From positions 62,001 to 126,000 of the forward strand of contig NZ_VUYU01000010.1 of assembly GCF_011682065.1 (NCBI RefSeq): DNA of 64,000 bases, in the 5' to 3' direction. The number at the start of each line of letters is the position of its first letter. Within the stretch, counting starts at the first letter, position 1. The position numbers and the translations under genes are program-made. The notes under the pieces are model-generated. The model searched no databases and was not told where the DNA came from. It saw only the letters and a program-made list of their open reading frames with translations. This document shows, in pieces, positions 35,131 through 43,994 of the stretch. The stretch comes from Massilia rubra (GTDB taxonomy: Bacteria; Pseudomonadota; Gammaproteobacteria; Burkholderiales; Burkholderiaceae_D).

Positions 35131-35384
35131 TGTGCAGAATGTATGGCAGTGATAGCGAAATGTTATTACTTGTAGGCAACCATAAATTGGCAAGTTTCAC
35201 TCTAGTGGAGGACTGCATTGACGTCTTGATACGGATCAAGCAAAGCCTGGGGCGGATCGCCAGTTGTTTGCGCCGGCGCAGCCCTCCCATGCCATGCACC
35301 AGTATCGCGCAGCGCGACGCGGGCCTCTGTACGGTCACACACGCTGGCGGCGCGCCGGCGTCGTTGCGTACCCGCGACGGATAA
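35130..35384 (+). CDS. Doubtful 84-residue reading frame
   Basis: An ATG at 35130 with GGAGGAG placed about six bases upstream opens an 84-codon frame. The first half (MLLLVGNHKLASFTLVEDC, then VLIRIKQSLGRIASCLRRR) could be a folded protein; the second half looks random. The ribosome binding site is part of the CIRCE element, so it may be coincidence. I list it because the start signals are good. Confidence 0.3.
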   Translation: MCRMYGSDSEMLLLVGNHKLASFTLVEDCIDVLIRIKQSLGRIASCLRRRSPPMPCTSIAQRDAGLCTVTHAGGAPASLRTRDG

Positions 35385-35405
35385 ATCCAAATGTAGCAAG
35401 TTGTA

Positions 35406-35434
35406 TTGACAGAGTGAAAGAATTTCTTTAAAAC
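35406..35434 (+). promoter_or_regulatory. Predicted promoter of the first RTX gene
   Basis: TTGACA at 35406-35411 and TAAAAC at 35429-35434, 17 bases apart, in an A/T-rich stretch. The layout (TTGACA, then ATTTCT just before an A-run) recurs upstream of the second RTX gene at 58010. Confidence 0.5.
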
Positions 35435-35464
35435 AATGACATCTCAACATTTTTGAAAGACACC

Positions 35465-38400
35465 ATGACTCCGATCATCATCATTGACGGCGACGACAAT
35501 AATAACCAACTGAATGGCGGATCGGGGCCGGACCTGATCAACGGAAAAGGCGGTGACGACTTCCTGTTCGGCGGCGACGGCAACGACACTCTCGACGGCG
35601 GCGCCGGCAAGGATATCCTGGACGGCTGGCTCGGCGCCAATACCTACCGCTGGGGGCGCGGCGCCGGCGAGGACGTCATCGTCCACGGGGGGCCGCGCGA
35701 TGCCGGCATGAACGTGCTGCAACTGGGCGAGGGCGTGTCCGCGTCCGACCTGCGCCTGACCCGCTACAACGACGATCTGGTGCTCGGCATCGCCGGCACC
35801 GAGGACCGCTTGACAATGCACCGTTTTTTTGGTGTGGACATGTCGTACAACGGCGGCGTGACATGGGGCTATCCGATCAGCACCATCCGCTTCGCCGACG
35901 GCGCCGGCTGGGATATCCAGGCGATCCAGGCCAGGGTGCTGACGCAGGACCGGCCGATGCTGGTGCTCGACGAGCAGGATAATACGATGGGCGGCCCGTT
36001 CCTCGACGGCGCCGGCGGCAATGACACGCTGTACGCCAACGGCCCGTCCGTGCTGCTCGGCGGCAGCGGCAACGATACCCTGATGGGTTCCTACGGCAAC
36101 GATGTGCTGCTTGGCGGTAGCGGCGACGACAGCCTGGCCGGCGGCTTCGGCAACGATATGCTCGATGGCGGCGCCGGCAACGACCTGCTCAACGGCGAAG
36201 GCGGGTACGACACCTACCGCTTCGGTTATGGCAGCGGCCAGGATACCGTCGTCGCGCCCAAGTACGGCCAGGGGGATGTGCTGACCATCGATATGACGGC
36301 CGGGGTCCAGGCCGCTACCCTGACGGTGCTGCGTACCAGCCCGGACAGCCCGGACCTGGTGCTGGAACTGCCGCTGAGCGGCGAGCGCCTGACGGTCAAG
36401 GATTATTTCATTGCGCCGCGCACGGTGAGCATCCACTTCGCCGACGGCAGCGTAATGAACAAGTCGATGATCGACATGCGGGCCTACGGCGGCATGCCGG
36501 TCAACACCGTCACCGGTACCGAGGGCGCCGATTCCCTGAATGGCACCTATGGCAGTGACATCCTGCGCGGCGGCGGCGGCGACGATACCCTGTCCGGCCA
36601 GAACGGCGACGACCTGCTGATCGGCGGCGACGGCAATGACATGCTCGATGTCTTCCAGGGCAACGATGTCGCCGACGGCGGCGCCGGCAACGACCGCATC
36701 ATGCTCGGCGAGGGCAACGCCACGCTGCTGTTCGGCCGCGCCTCCGGGCATGACGAGCTGTTCCCGATGTACGGGGTCGGCGGCGTCACCACGGTGCTGC
36801 TGGAAGCGGGCATCGGCGCGGCCGATATCGTACTGACCCGCGGCAATGGCGGCCAGGGCCCCGAGTTGCTGATCAACGTAGGCGGCGCCGAGGCCAGCCT
36901 GCGGGTGGCCGCCTATTTTCCACCGATGGACATGCAAGGGCCTGCCATCGCGCTGCAGTTCGCCGACGGCACCCGCTGGGACAACGCAATCATCAACAGT
37001 GTGCTGCTGACCGGTAATGAGGAACGTAATGAGATTCGCGGCACCGCCGGCCATGACCGTATCGACGGTCGTGGCGGCAACGACATGCTCTATGGCATGC
37101 AGGGCAACGACCTGATGCTGGGCGGCGCGGGTTTCGATTTGCTGATCGGCGGCGAGGGCGACGATACCCTCAACGGCGGCCAGGACGACGACATCCTGGA
37201 CGATAACTTCGGCAACAATACGTATGTGTTCGCGCGCGGCGACGGCCGTGACATGATCATCAACAATATGAGGACGCCGGAGCTGCGCTACCACACCATC
37301 GCGTTTGCCGACGGCATCCGCCCCGAGGAAGTGCATCTGCAGCGCATCAACCGCGGCGGCTTTGACGACCTGGTGCTGACGGTCGACGGCGCGCCGGGCC
37401 AGCAAATCACGCTGCAGGCCTACGTCTGGGCCGATCCGATGTACGACACCAATATGCGGTTGAAAGAAATCCGCTTCGCCGACGGCAGCAAGTGGGACGC
37501 GGCGGCCATCGCGCTGCGCTCGAACCAGGGCACCGACATGGGCGATACCATGAGCGGCGGCGAGGGCAATGACGTCCTCGACGCCCGGGGCGGCGACGAC
37601 ATCTTGTACGGCAAAGGCGGCGACGACACCCTGATCGGCGGACGCGGCAACGACCAGTTGTCCGGCGGCAGCGGCTCCGATACCTATGTGTTCAACCTGG
37701 GCGACGGGCGCGACTTGCTGATCGACACGCGCGAGACCAGCGGCGTGGGCAACACGCTGCGCTTCGGCGCCGGCATCACGTCCGCCGACCTGCGCCTGAC
37801 GCCGATGGGCAACAGTCTCGAGCTCGCCTATGGCAAGCAGGGCGACGTCATCCTGCTCAGCACTGGTGGCGCGCCGGGCACGGAGAGCGCCATCAAGCGC
37901 ATCGACTTTGCCGATGGCAGCGTCGGCTACCCAAGCGATTACCTCAACCAGGCGCCCCAGCTCAAGCTGCCGCTGGCCGACCAAGCTATGACGCCGGGCA
38001 AGTATTTCAAGCTGAACCTGCCACTGGGCATGTTCACCGATCCCAACGCGGGCGACGTGCTGAGCCTGATGATGGCGCAAAGCAATGGCCTGGCGCTGCC
38101 CGACTGGCTCCATTTCGATGCGGCCAGCGGCATCCTGGAGGGCATGGTCCCGCAGGGCGTGCAGTCCAGCTACCCGCTGCGCGTGACCGCGAAAGACCCG
38201 GCCGGGCTGCATGCCACGGATGACTTCATCCTGGCCGTGGGCGCAGGCAACAGGGCGCCGACCGTCGCGCTGGCGCTCAAGCCCGTCACGACCTACGAAA
38301 ACAGCGGCTTCAGCGTGCGCACGCCGACCTTTGCCGACGCCGACATCGGCGACACCCTGAGCGTCAAGCTGCGCATGGCGGACGGCAGCGCGCTGCCCTC

Positions 38401-39958
38401 GTGGCTCTGGTTCGACGGCAAGGAAACGCTGAGGGCCGTGACCGATTACGACCGCGCCGGCAACTACCAGCTGGTGGCGACGGCCACCGACCAAGGTGGC
38501 CTGACGGTCTCGAGCAACATCGATATCGTCGTCAAAAATACCAACCGGGCGCCGCAAGCGACCGAGGCGCCCGGCACCCTCAACGCCGCGCTCGATACGG
38601 CGTTTTCCAGCGTGCTGCCGGCCCGCACCCTGGTCGACCCGGACGGCGATGCCGTCACCTACAAGCTGAGCCAGTCGGGCGGCGCCGCCTTGCCGTCGTG
38701 GCTCAGCTTCGATCCGCTCACCCGCACCCTGTCCGGCACGCCCCTGGCCGGGGCCGCGGCAAGCCTGTCGCTGGTGCTGGGCGCGACCGATAGTGTCGGC
38801 TTGACCGGCGCCATCGGCTTCAAGCTCAACATCGCGGCCGATGCGGTGCGCAACCTGGCCGGCACGATCGATGCCGATGTGCTCAACGGCTTGTCGGCCG
38901 GCGACACTTTGTCGGGCCAGGCCGGCAATGACCAGCTCAACGGCCTGGGCGGCAACGACGTGCTCGACGGCGGCCTGGGCGCCGACCGCATGGCCGGCGG
39001 CACCGGCGACGACCGCTACCTGGTCGATGCGGCGGGCGACCAGGTGGTCGAACTGGCGAACGAAGGGCGCGACACGGTGGTGGTCTCGGTCGGCTACACC
39101 CTGCCCGTCAATGCCGAGGTACTGGTATTGGGCGGCGCTGGCGCGCTGGCCGGCTACGGCAACGGCACCGACAACGTTTTGTACGGCAATAGCGGGAATA
39201 ACTTCCTCAACGGCAACGGCGGCAACGACCTGTTGCAGGGCGGCGCCGGCAATGACAGCCTGGTCGATACGATGGGCAAGGGCTTGTTCGACGGCGGCAG
39301 CGGCGTCGACACGCTCAGCGGCGGTGCGGGTAACGAGATGTACATCGGCGGCGCCGGCAACGATATCATCACGACCGGCAACGGGATCGACATCATCGCC
39401 TTCAACCGTGGCGACGGCAGCGATACGGTCACCCCAGGCAGCGTTGCCGACAATGTGATTTCGCTGGGCCGCGGCATCACCTATGCCGATTTGACGTTCA
39501 AGAAAGTGGGCAGCGACCTGGTGTTCGGTACCGGCGCCGGCGAGCAGATCAACCTGAAGAACTGGTTCGCATCGGCCAGCAGCCACAGCGTGGGCAAGTT
39601 GCAGATCTTCATCGACGGCACCAGCGATTTCCTGGCAGCTTCACCGCTGGCCATGAACAGCCAGAAAATCCAGCTGTTCAACTTCGATGCGCTGGCCGCC
39701 AAGTTCGAGCAGGCGCTGCTGGCCGATCCGGCGCTGGTCAGCTGGAGCCTGGCGCCCGAGCTGGCCGGCGCCTGGATCAAGGCGAGCGGCAACATGGCCG
39801 TCGGCGGCGACCTGGCGCAGCAGTACGCCACGGCCGGCACCCTGGCCAACGTGGCCCAGGTACCGGCCTTGAACATCATCGGCAGCAGCAGCTTCGGCGA
39901 CGGCCAGTACCTGACCTCGGCGATCAACCTGGCCGATGGTTCCGGGTTCCTGATCTAA
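35465..39958 (+). CDS. Giant RTX calcium-binding protein with cadherin-like domains (RTX1)
   Basis: Secreted protein of about 1497 residues. Five blocks of nonapeptide repeats (GGxGxDxLx) start near residues 8, 180, 347, 515 and 690, each followed by a beta segment of the haemolysin-type related kind (YxFxxGxGxD then IxFADG). Three cadherin-like/He_PIG domains follow (each with ALPSWL or ALPDWL) at about 827-1120, then more repeats and a C-terminal region from about 1337 with no repeat, ending GSGFLI. No signal peptide; type I secretion is expected, but no transporter genes are here. A surface adhesin or matrix role is inference. ATG at 35465 preferred over TTG at 35453. Confidence 0.88.
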   Translation: MTPIIIIDGDDNNNQLNGGSGPDLINGKGGDDFLFGGDGNDTLDGGAGKDILDGWLGANTYRWGRGAGEDVIVHGGPRDAGMNVLQLGEGVSASDLRLTRYNDDLVLGIAGTEDRLTMHRFFGVDMSYNGGVTWGYPISTIRFADGAGWDIQAIQARVLTQDRPMLVLDEQDNTMGGPFLDGAGGNDTLYANGPSVLLGGSGNDTLMGSYGNDVLLGGSGDDSLAGGFGNDMLDGGAGNDLLNGEGGYDTYRFGYGSGQDTVVAPKYGQGDVLTIDMTAGVQAATLTVLRTSPDSPDLVLELPLSGERLTVKDYFIAPRTVSIHFADGSVMNKSMIDMRAYGGMPVNTVTGTEGADSLNGTYGSDILRGGGGDDTLSGQNGDDLLIGGDGNDMLDVFQGNDVADGGAGNDRIMLGEGNATLLFGRASGHDELFPMYGVGGVTTVLLEAGIGAADIVLTRGNGGQGPELLINVGGAEASLRVAAYFPPMDMQGPAIALQFADGTRWDNAIINSVLLTGNEERNEIRGTAGHDRIDGRGGNDMLYGMQGNDLMLGGAGFDLLIGGEGDDTLNGGQDDDILDDNFGNNTYVFARGDGRDMIINNMRTPELRYHTIAFADGIRPEEVHLQRINRGGFDDLVLTVDGAPGQQITLQAYVWADPMYDTNMRLKEIRFADGSKWDAAAIALRSNQGTDMGDTMSGGEGNDVLDARGGDDILYGKGGDDTLIGGRGNDQLSGGSGSDTYVFNLGDGRDLLIDTRETSGVGNTLRFGAGITSADLRLTPMGNSLELAYGKQGDVILLSTGGAPGTESAIKRIDFADGSVGYPSDYLNQAPQLKLPLADQAMTPGKYFKLNLPLGMFTDPNAGDVLSLMMAQSNGLALPDWLHFDAASGILEGMVPQGVQSSYPLRVTAKDPAGLHATDDFILAVGAGNRAPTVALALKPVTTYENSGFSVRTPTFADADIGDTLSVKLRMADGSALPSWLWFDGKETLRAVTDYDRAGNYQLVATATDQGGLTVSSNIDIVVKNTNRAPQATEAPGTLNAALDTAFSSVLPARTLVDPDGDAVTYKLSQSGGAALPSWLSFDPLTRTLSGTPLAGAAASLSLVLGATDSVGLTGAIGFKLNIAADAVRNLAGTIDADVLNGLSAGDTLSGQAGNDQLNGLGGNDVLDGGLGADRMAGGTGDDRYLVDAAGDQVVELANEGRDTVVVSVGYTLPVNAEVLVLGGAGALAGYGNGTDNVLYGNSGNNFLNGNGGNDLLQGGAGNDSLVDTMGKGLFDGGSGVDTLSGGAGNEMYIGGAGNDIITTGNGIDIIAFNRGDGSDTVTPGSVADNVISLGRGITYADLTFKKVGSDLVFGTGAGEQINLKNWFASASSHSVGKLQIFIDGTSDFLAASPLAMNSQKIQLFNFDALAAKFEQALLADPALVSWSLAPELAGAWIKASGNMAVGGDLAQQYATAGTLANVAQVPALNIIGSSSFGDGQYLTSAINLADGSGFLI

Positions 39959-39967
39959 GCCATGCAA

Positions 39968-40029
39968 AAGGGGCCGCATGGCGCGGCCCCTTCGATTGTC
40001 TTGATGGCCGCGCAAGCGGCCATTTTTTT
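39968..40029 (+). terminator. Double terminator after RTX1
   Basis: Two hairpins in series. AAGGGGCCGC-atggc-GCGGCCCCTT at 39968-39992, then ATGGCCGC-gcaa-GCGGCCAT followed by a T-run at 40004-40029. The second is a textbook intrinsic terminator. Confidence 0.9.
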
Positions 40030-40131
40030 CTTTTTCGTCTGCGTCTTTTATAGCCGCTCACGCTGCAAAAACCCGCTTTTTATGTGGCTTTTAACGTAAA
40101 ATTGTCTCTAAGTTAATTTCAAGGAGGCATG

Positions 40132-40935
40132 ATGTTGAAGCAAACCTGTATGTTTGGACTCATCTGTGGTCTGGTATCCGGCGCGGCCAGCGCCCACATG
40201 ACGGCCACGAGCACCATTTCCAATTTTTCATATCAGTTGATTGATCTGAATCCCGACGACGGGGTTGTGGCATCGCTGAGCTGGCAAGCCGTAGCGCCTG
40301 CAGGGCACCGCATGGATTCCACGGTCTATGTGCTCGGCGACATTCCAGCACTGCAGGTTTACGATGAGGCATTCGCACGCGGAACCCGCCTGCTCGAACC
40401 TTTATCCGTGAGCATGACCAAGCTGCACGGCAGCGGATCGGCCAGCGTCACTGGCGCACTGGAGAAGGAACTGACACTGCACACGTCGGTGACGTCCGCG
40501 ACAGAGGCACCGGGTACGGAAAGCCCCTCGCGCTGGACTGCAGAATCGTCGACTGGCGCGATTCCTTTCATATTGTCACCCAATACGGCTGTCATTTTTT
40601 CCGCCGACCTTAGCGGCGGTGGAACGCAAGGTATACCCGGGGGTATTTCGGACGGCGGCTTGGGAGCACGAACTAATCTGGGAGGCAACTGGCAACACCT
40701 AACAGATCGGGGAAGCTGGTATTCAGACTCAGGGCCAAGCTATATGAAGCGGCTTCAACTCACAGTATCGAATGCCTACGCCTACAGCACCACAAATTTC
40801 GTGGAGGTAAACGCCAGGAGTTTTCTCTACGACTCGGCGGGCGCGGTACCGGAACCGTCTTCCTGGATGATGCTTCTGGCCGGACTCGGCATTGCCGGTT
40901 TTGCAAGCCTCCGCGCCAGTCGGATGGGGCGATAA
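40132..40935 (+). CDS. PEP-CTERM protein
   Basis: Exported 267-residue protein: signal peptide ending SGAASA (about residue 21), a beta-rich body starting HMTATSTISNFSYQLIDLNP, and a C-terminal VPEPSSWMMLLAGLGIAGF helix followed by RASRMGR. No catalytic motif is seen. AAGGAGG precedes two adjacent ATG codons (40129 and 40132); the second has the better spacing. Codon use is less G/C-rich than in the neighbours. Confidence 0.85.
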   Translation: MLKQTCMFGLICGLVSGAASAHMTATSTISNFSYQLIDLNPDDGVVASLSWQAVAPAGHRMDSTVYVLGDIPALQVYDEAFARGTRLLEPLSVSMTKLHGSGSASVTGALEKELTLHTSVTSATEAPGTESPSRWTAESSTGAIPFILSPNTAVIFSADLSGGGTQGIPGGISDGGLGARTNLGGNWQHLTDRGSWYSDSGPSYMKRLQLTVSNAYAYSTTNFVEVNARSFLYDSAGAVPEPSSWMMLLAGLGIAGFASLRASRMGR

Positions 40936-41085
40936 AGACGTCCTTGCCTGCTTCCAAACACTGTTTTTTTCTCAACGGCGCCTTCGATGCGTCTCAGGAT
41001 AGTTGTCGCGTTCAATAGTTTGAAAGTGCGTTTTTCCTGCTGCTTAGACAGCAAGCTCCTGTTATCGTCAGGCTAGTCATAAGAG

Positions 41086-41126
41086 AAAGACCCGTGTGGG
41101 CAAAAGCCACGCGGTTCTTTTTCTTC
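41086..41126. terminator. Bidirectional terminator between PEP-CTERM gene and ftsX
   Basis: ACCCGTGTGGGC-aaaa-GCCACGCGGT with a T-rich run on the right (plus strand) and, read on the minus strand, GGGTCTTTCTCTT on the other side. It serves the convergent PEP-CTERM and ftsX genes. The gap 40936-41085 shows nothing else. Confidence 0.7.
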
Positions 41127-41129
41127 GAC

Positions 41130-42050
41130 TTAGCGCAGGCGCGCCAAATGCCTGCGCACCGACAGCACCGCCCCGGCCAGGCCGAGCGCGGCGCTGACCG
41201 CCAGCAGCAAGCCCATGAACACAGGATTGAGCGGCGCCAGCTGGAACGCGGAGCCGTACAGGCGCGCGAATTCGCCGATGGCCGTATTGAGCGGTTGCAG
41301 CGACAAGGTCACCGCGCCGAGCGCCACGGCGCCGGCGCACAAGCCCAGCAAACCGCCGGTGTAATAAAAGGGGCGGTGGATAAAGCCGTCGGTCGCGCCG
41401 ATGAGCTTGCTCACGGCGATCTCGTCGCGCTGGGTCAGCACTTGCAGGCGGATCGTATTGAACACCACCGCAATGACCACCATCCCGAGCGTGACGGCCA
41501 GCAGTAGCAAGATCAGGCGCAGCACGCGCAGCAGGGCGGCCAGGCGCTTGACCCAGGCCGAATCGACCTGCACCGCGTCCACGCCGGGCAAGGTGCGCAG
41601 GCGCGCGGCGATGGCGTCGACGCTGCCCGCTTCGCTCACCGTCCTGAAACTGTCGAGTTTGAGCACATAGCCGTCCGGCAGGGGATTTTCGCCCAGGGTG
41701 GCCAGCACGTCGGTCAGCCCGGTTTTGCTGTTCAAGCTCTCGAGCGCCTGTTCGCGCGGCACGAACACGATGCGCGACTTGGGATCGGCCAGGATGGCGC
41801 GGATCGCCGGTTCCATGGCCAGCGCCTGCGCGCGCGTGGTCTCGGCTTTGGCGAACACGCTGATTTCGGGCTCGACCGAGAGCTGCTCGGACATCGGGCG
41901 CACATTGTCGAGCAGGGTCAGTCCGGCGAACGGGAGCGTGAGCGCGATGGCCACCACGATCACATTGAACAGGAAACTGAGCGGCGACTTGCCCAGCTGG
42001 CCGAGCGCCGAGCCGATGGCGAAACTGTGTTGGCGGAACCAGCGCTTCAT
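41130..42050 (-). CDS. ftsX: Cell division protein FtsX
   Basis: Inner-membrane partner of FtsE; the complex links septum constriction to activation of peptidoglycan hydrolases. The 306-residue protein has four helices (about 25-45, 175-200, 225-245, 270-290), an N-terminal periplasmic domain between the first two, and family segments TQRDEIAVSKLIGATDGFIHRP and GLAGAVLSVRRHLARLR. It overlaps ftsE by four bases. Confidence 0.95.
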   Translation of the reverse strand: MKRWFRQHSFAIGSALGQLGKSPLSFLFNVIVVAIALTLPFAGLTLLDNVRPMSEQLSVEPEISVFAKAETTRAQALAMEPAIRAILADPKSRIVFVPREQALESLNSKTGLTDVLATLGENPLPDGYVLKLDSFRTVSEAGSVDAIAARLRTLPGVDAVQVDSAWVKRLAALLRVLRLILLLLAVTLGMVVIAVVFNTIRLQVLTQRDEIAVSKLIGATDGFIHRPFYYTGGLLGLCAGAVALGAVTLSLQPLNTAIGEFARLYGSAFQLAPLNPVFMGLLLAVSAALGLAGAVLSVRRHLARLR

Positions 42051-42721
42051 GTGGCGTCTCCCACCACGGCGCCATGGTCGAGCCGGATCACGCGCGCGCT
42101 GTTCTGGCGCGCGGCGTCGTACAGCACCAGTTCATCGTGGGTGGCGATCAGGCAGGTCACGCCCACCGAATGAAAGGCGCGCAGGGCGTCGAGCACCTTG
42201 TCGGCGCTGGCGCGGTCCAGGTTGGCGGTCGGTTCGTCGGCCAGGATGATCTGCGGGCGGTTGACGATGGCGCGCGCGATCGCCACGCGCTGCTGCTCGC
42301 CGCCCGACAGTTCGAGCGGGCGCGCCAGCGCGCGTGCTTCCAGTCCGACTTTCTCGAGCGCGGCGCGGGCGCGCAGTTCGGCCTCGGCCTTCGAGGCCCC
42401 GGTCACCAGCAGCGGCAGCATGGTGTTGGCCAGGATCGAGCGGTCGGTCAGCAGGCGCTGCTGCTGGAAAATCAGGCCGAGGTTACGCCGCAGGTAGGGC
42501 AGGCTGGCGTTTTTCATGCGCCCGATATCCTGATCGTTGACCAGCACGCTGCCCGAGGTGGGGCGTTCCATGGCCGCGATCATTTTCAGCAGGGTCGACT
42601 TGCCGGCGCCGGACGGGCCGGCCAGGTAGACCAGTTCGCCGCGGGCGATGTTCAGGGTTACTTCGCGCAGGGCGATGGCGTCGCCCGGGTAGGTCTTGGA
42701 AACAAGCCGGAATTCGATCAT
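42047..42721 (-). CDS. ftsE: Cell division ATP-binding protein FtsE
   Basis: ABC-type ATPase of 224 residues that drives FtsX. Walker A is AGPSGAGKSTLLK (about residues 34-46), the signature is LSGGEQQRVAIARAI, and Walker B is IILADEPTANLD. The N-terminus MIEFRLVSKTYPG is typical. It sits six bases after ftsY, and its end overlaps ftsX, giving the usual ftsY-ftsE-ftsX order. Confidence 0.97.
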   Translation of the reverse strand: MIEFRLVSKTYPGDAIALREVTLNIARGELVYLAGPSGAGKSTLLKMIAAMERPTSGSVLVNDQDIGRMKNASLPYLRRNLGLIFQQQRLLTDRSILANTMLPLLVTGASKAEAELRARAALEKVGLEARALARPLELSGGEQQRVAIARAIVNRPQIILADEPTANLDRASADKVLDALRAFHSVGVTCLIATHDELVLYDAARQNSARVIRLDHGAVVGDAT

Positions 42722-42727
42722 GGATGC

Positions 42728-43885
42728 TTATCCCAGCAGCGCCTCGACGAATTCGTCGGCGCTGAACGGTTGCAGGTCTTCGATTTTTTCGCCGACCCCG
42801 ATGAAGTACACGGGAATCGGGCGGGTGCGGGCAATCGCGGCCAGCACGCCGCCCTTGGCGGTGCCGTCGAGCTTGGTGATGACCAGGCCGGTCAGTTGCA
42901 GGGCGTCGTCGAAGGCCTTGACCTGGGCCAGCGCATTCTGGCCGGTGTTGCCGTCAATGACCAGCAGCACTTCGTGCGGGGCGCCATCCATGCCCTTGCC
43001 GATCACGCGCTTGATCTTTTTCAGTTCTTCCATCAGGTGCAGCTGGGTCGGCAGGCGGCCGGCCGTGTCGACCATGACCACGTCCATCTTGCGCGCCTTG
43101 CCCGACTGGACCGCGTCGAAGGCCACGGCGGCCGGGTCGCCCGACTCCTGGGCGATCACGGTGACGTTGTTGCGCTGGCCCCAGACCATCAATTGTTCGC
43201 GCGCGGCGGCGCGGAAGGTGTCGCCGGCGGCCAGCAGCACCGATTGCTCGTACTTCTGCATGTGCTTGGCGAGTTTGCCGATGGTGGTGGTCTTGCCGGC
43301 GCCGTTCACGCCCGCGATCATCATCACCAGCGGTTGGTGGCGGCCCAGTTCGAGCGGCTTGACCAGCGGGCGCAGCATGTCGGTCATGAGCACCTTCAGT
43401 GCCGCCTTCACGGCGGCGGCGTCGACCAGCTTGTCTTCCTTGACCTTGCGGCGCAGCTCGGTGAGCAGGTAATCGGTGGCGTCCATGCCGGCGTCGGACA
43501 TGAGCAGCGCCGCTTCGAGTTCCTCGTACAGGTCTTCGTCGATGCGCGCGCCGACGAACAGCAGGCTCAGGTTGCTGGAGGTCTTGGACAGGCCCGCTTT
43601 CAGGCGCGCCATCCAGGAACTCTTGCTGTCGGCGTCGTTGCCGAGGCGTTCGGCGGTTTCGGCGATCAGTTCGGTGCCGAAGGCCGGCACCGGCGGCGCC
43701 ACGAAGGTCGAGGTGGCGCCGTAGCGGCGCGTTGGCGCCGGGACGGGAGTGGCGGCGGGCGGCGACTCGGCAACGGCGGCGGCCACGGGCGTGACTGGCA
43801 CGGCTGGTGCGGGCGGAGAGGGAGCTGCGGGCGTTGGCGGCGGAAGATCGGGAGCGGGTGGTTTTTTCTTAAAAAAACTAAACAT
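42728..43885 (-). CDS. ftsY: Signal recognition particle receptor FtsY
   Basis: SRP-type GTPase that docks nascent membrane protein complexes at the inner membrane. The 385-residue protein has a short, Pro/Ala-rich N-terminal domain (about residues 8-60), the helical N domain, and the G domain with G1 GVNGAGKTTTIGKLA, G3 VDTAGRLPTQ, and the closing TKLDGTAKGG and FIGVGEKIEDL. The acidic A domain of the E. coli protein is replaced by the Pro-rich stretch. Confidence 0.97.
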   Translation of the reverse strand: MFSFFKKKPPAPDLPPPTPAAPSPPAPAVPVTPVAAAVAESPPAATPVPAPTRRYGATSTFVAPPVPAFGTELIAETAERLGNDADSKSSWMARLKAGLSKTSSNLSLLFVGARIDEDLYEELEAALLMSDAGMDATDYLLTELRRKVKEDKLVDAAAVKAALKVLMTDMLRPLVKPLELGRHQPLVMMIAGVNGAGKTTTIGKLAKHMQKYEQSVLLAAGDTFRAAAREQLMVWGQRNNVTVIAQESGDPAAVAFDAVQSGKARKMDVVMVDTAGRLPTQLHLMEELKKIKRVIGKGMDGAPHEVLLVIDGNTGQNALAQVKAFDDALQLTGLVITKLDGTAKGGVLAAIARTRPIPVYFIGVGEKIEDLQPFSADEFVEALLG

Positions 43886-43994
43886 GGGAATGTGGTGGAG
43901 GGCGCAGCATGCTGATGCCCGGCGGCGCCGGGCACGACGAAATCGATGCCGCGTATTTTACCAGAGCAGGGCGGGGTTTCCCCGGCCGGACTGC

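Noticed and set aside
36060-36200. Short spaced DNA repeats resembling a CRISPR array
   Set aside because: They encode GGxGxD nonapeptides in frame, vary between units and lack spacers; they are RTX coding repeats.
35444-39586. 1380-codon minus-strand frame opposite RTX1
   Set aside because: It mirrors the repeat structure of the RTX gene in a G/C-rich frame, has low-complexity Ala/Val/Gln content and no recognisable domain. Similar mirror frames lie opposite RTX2 (58020-62069) and RTX3 (62326-63876).
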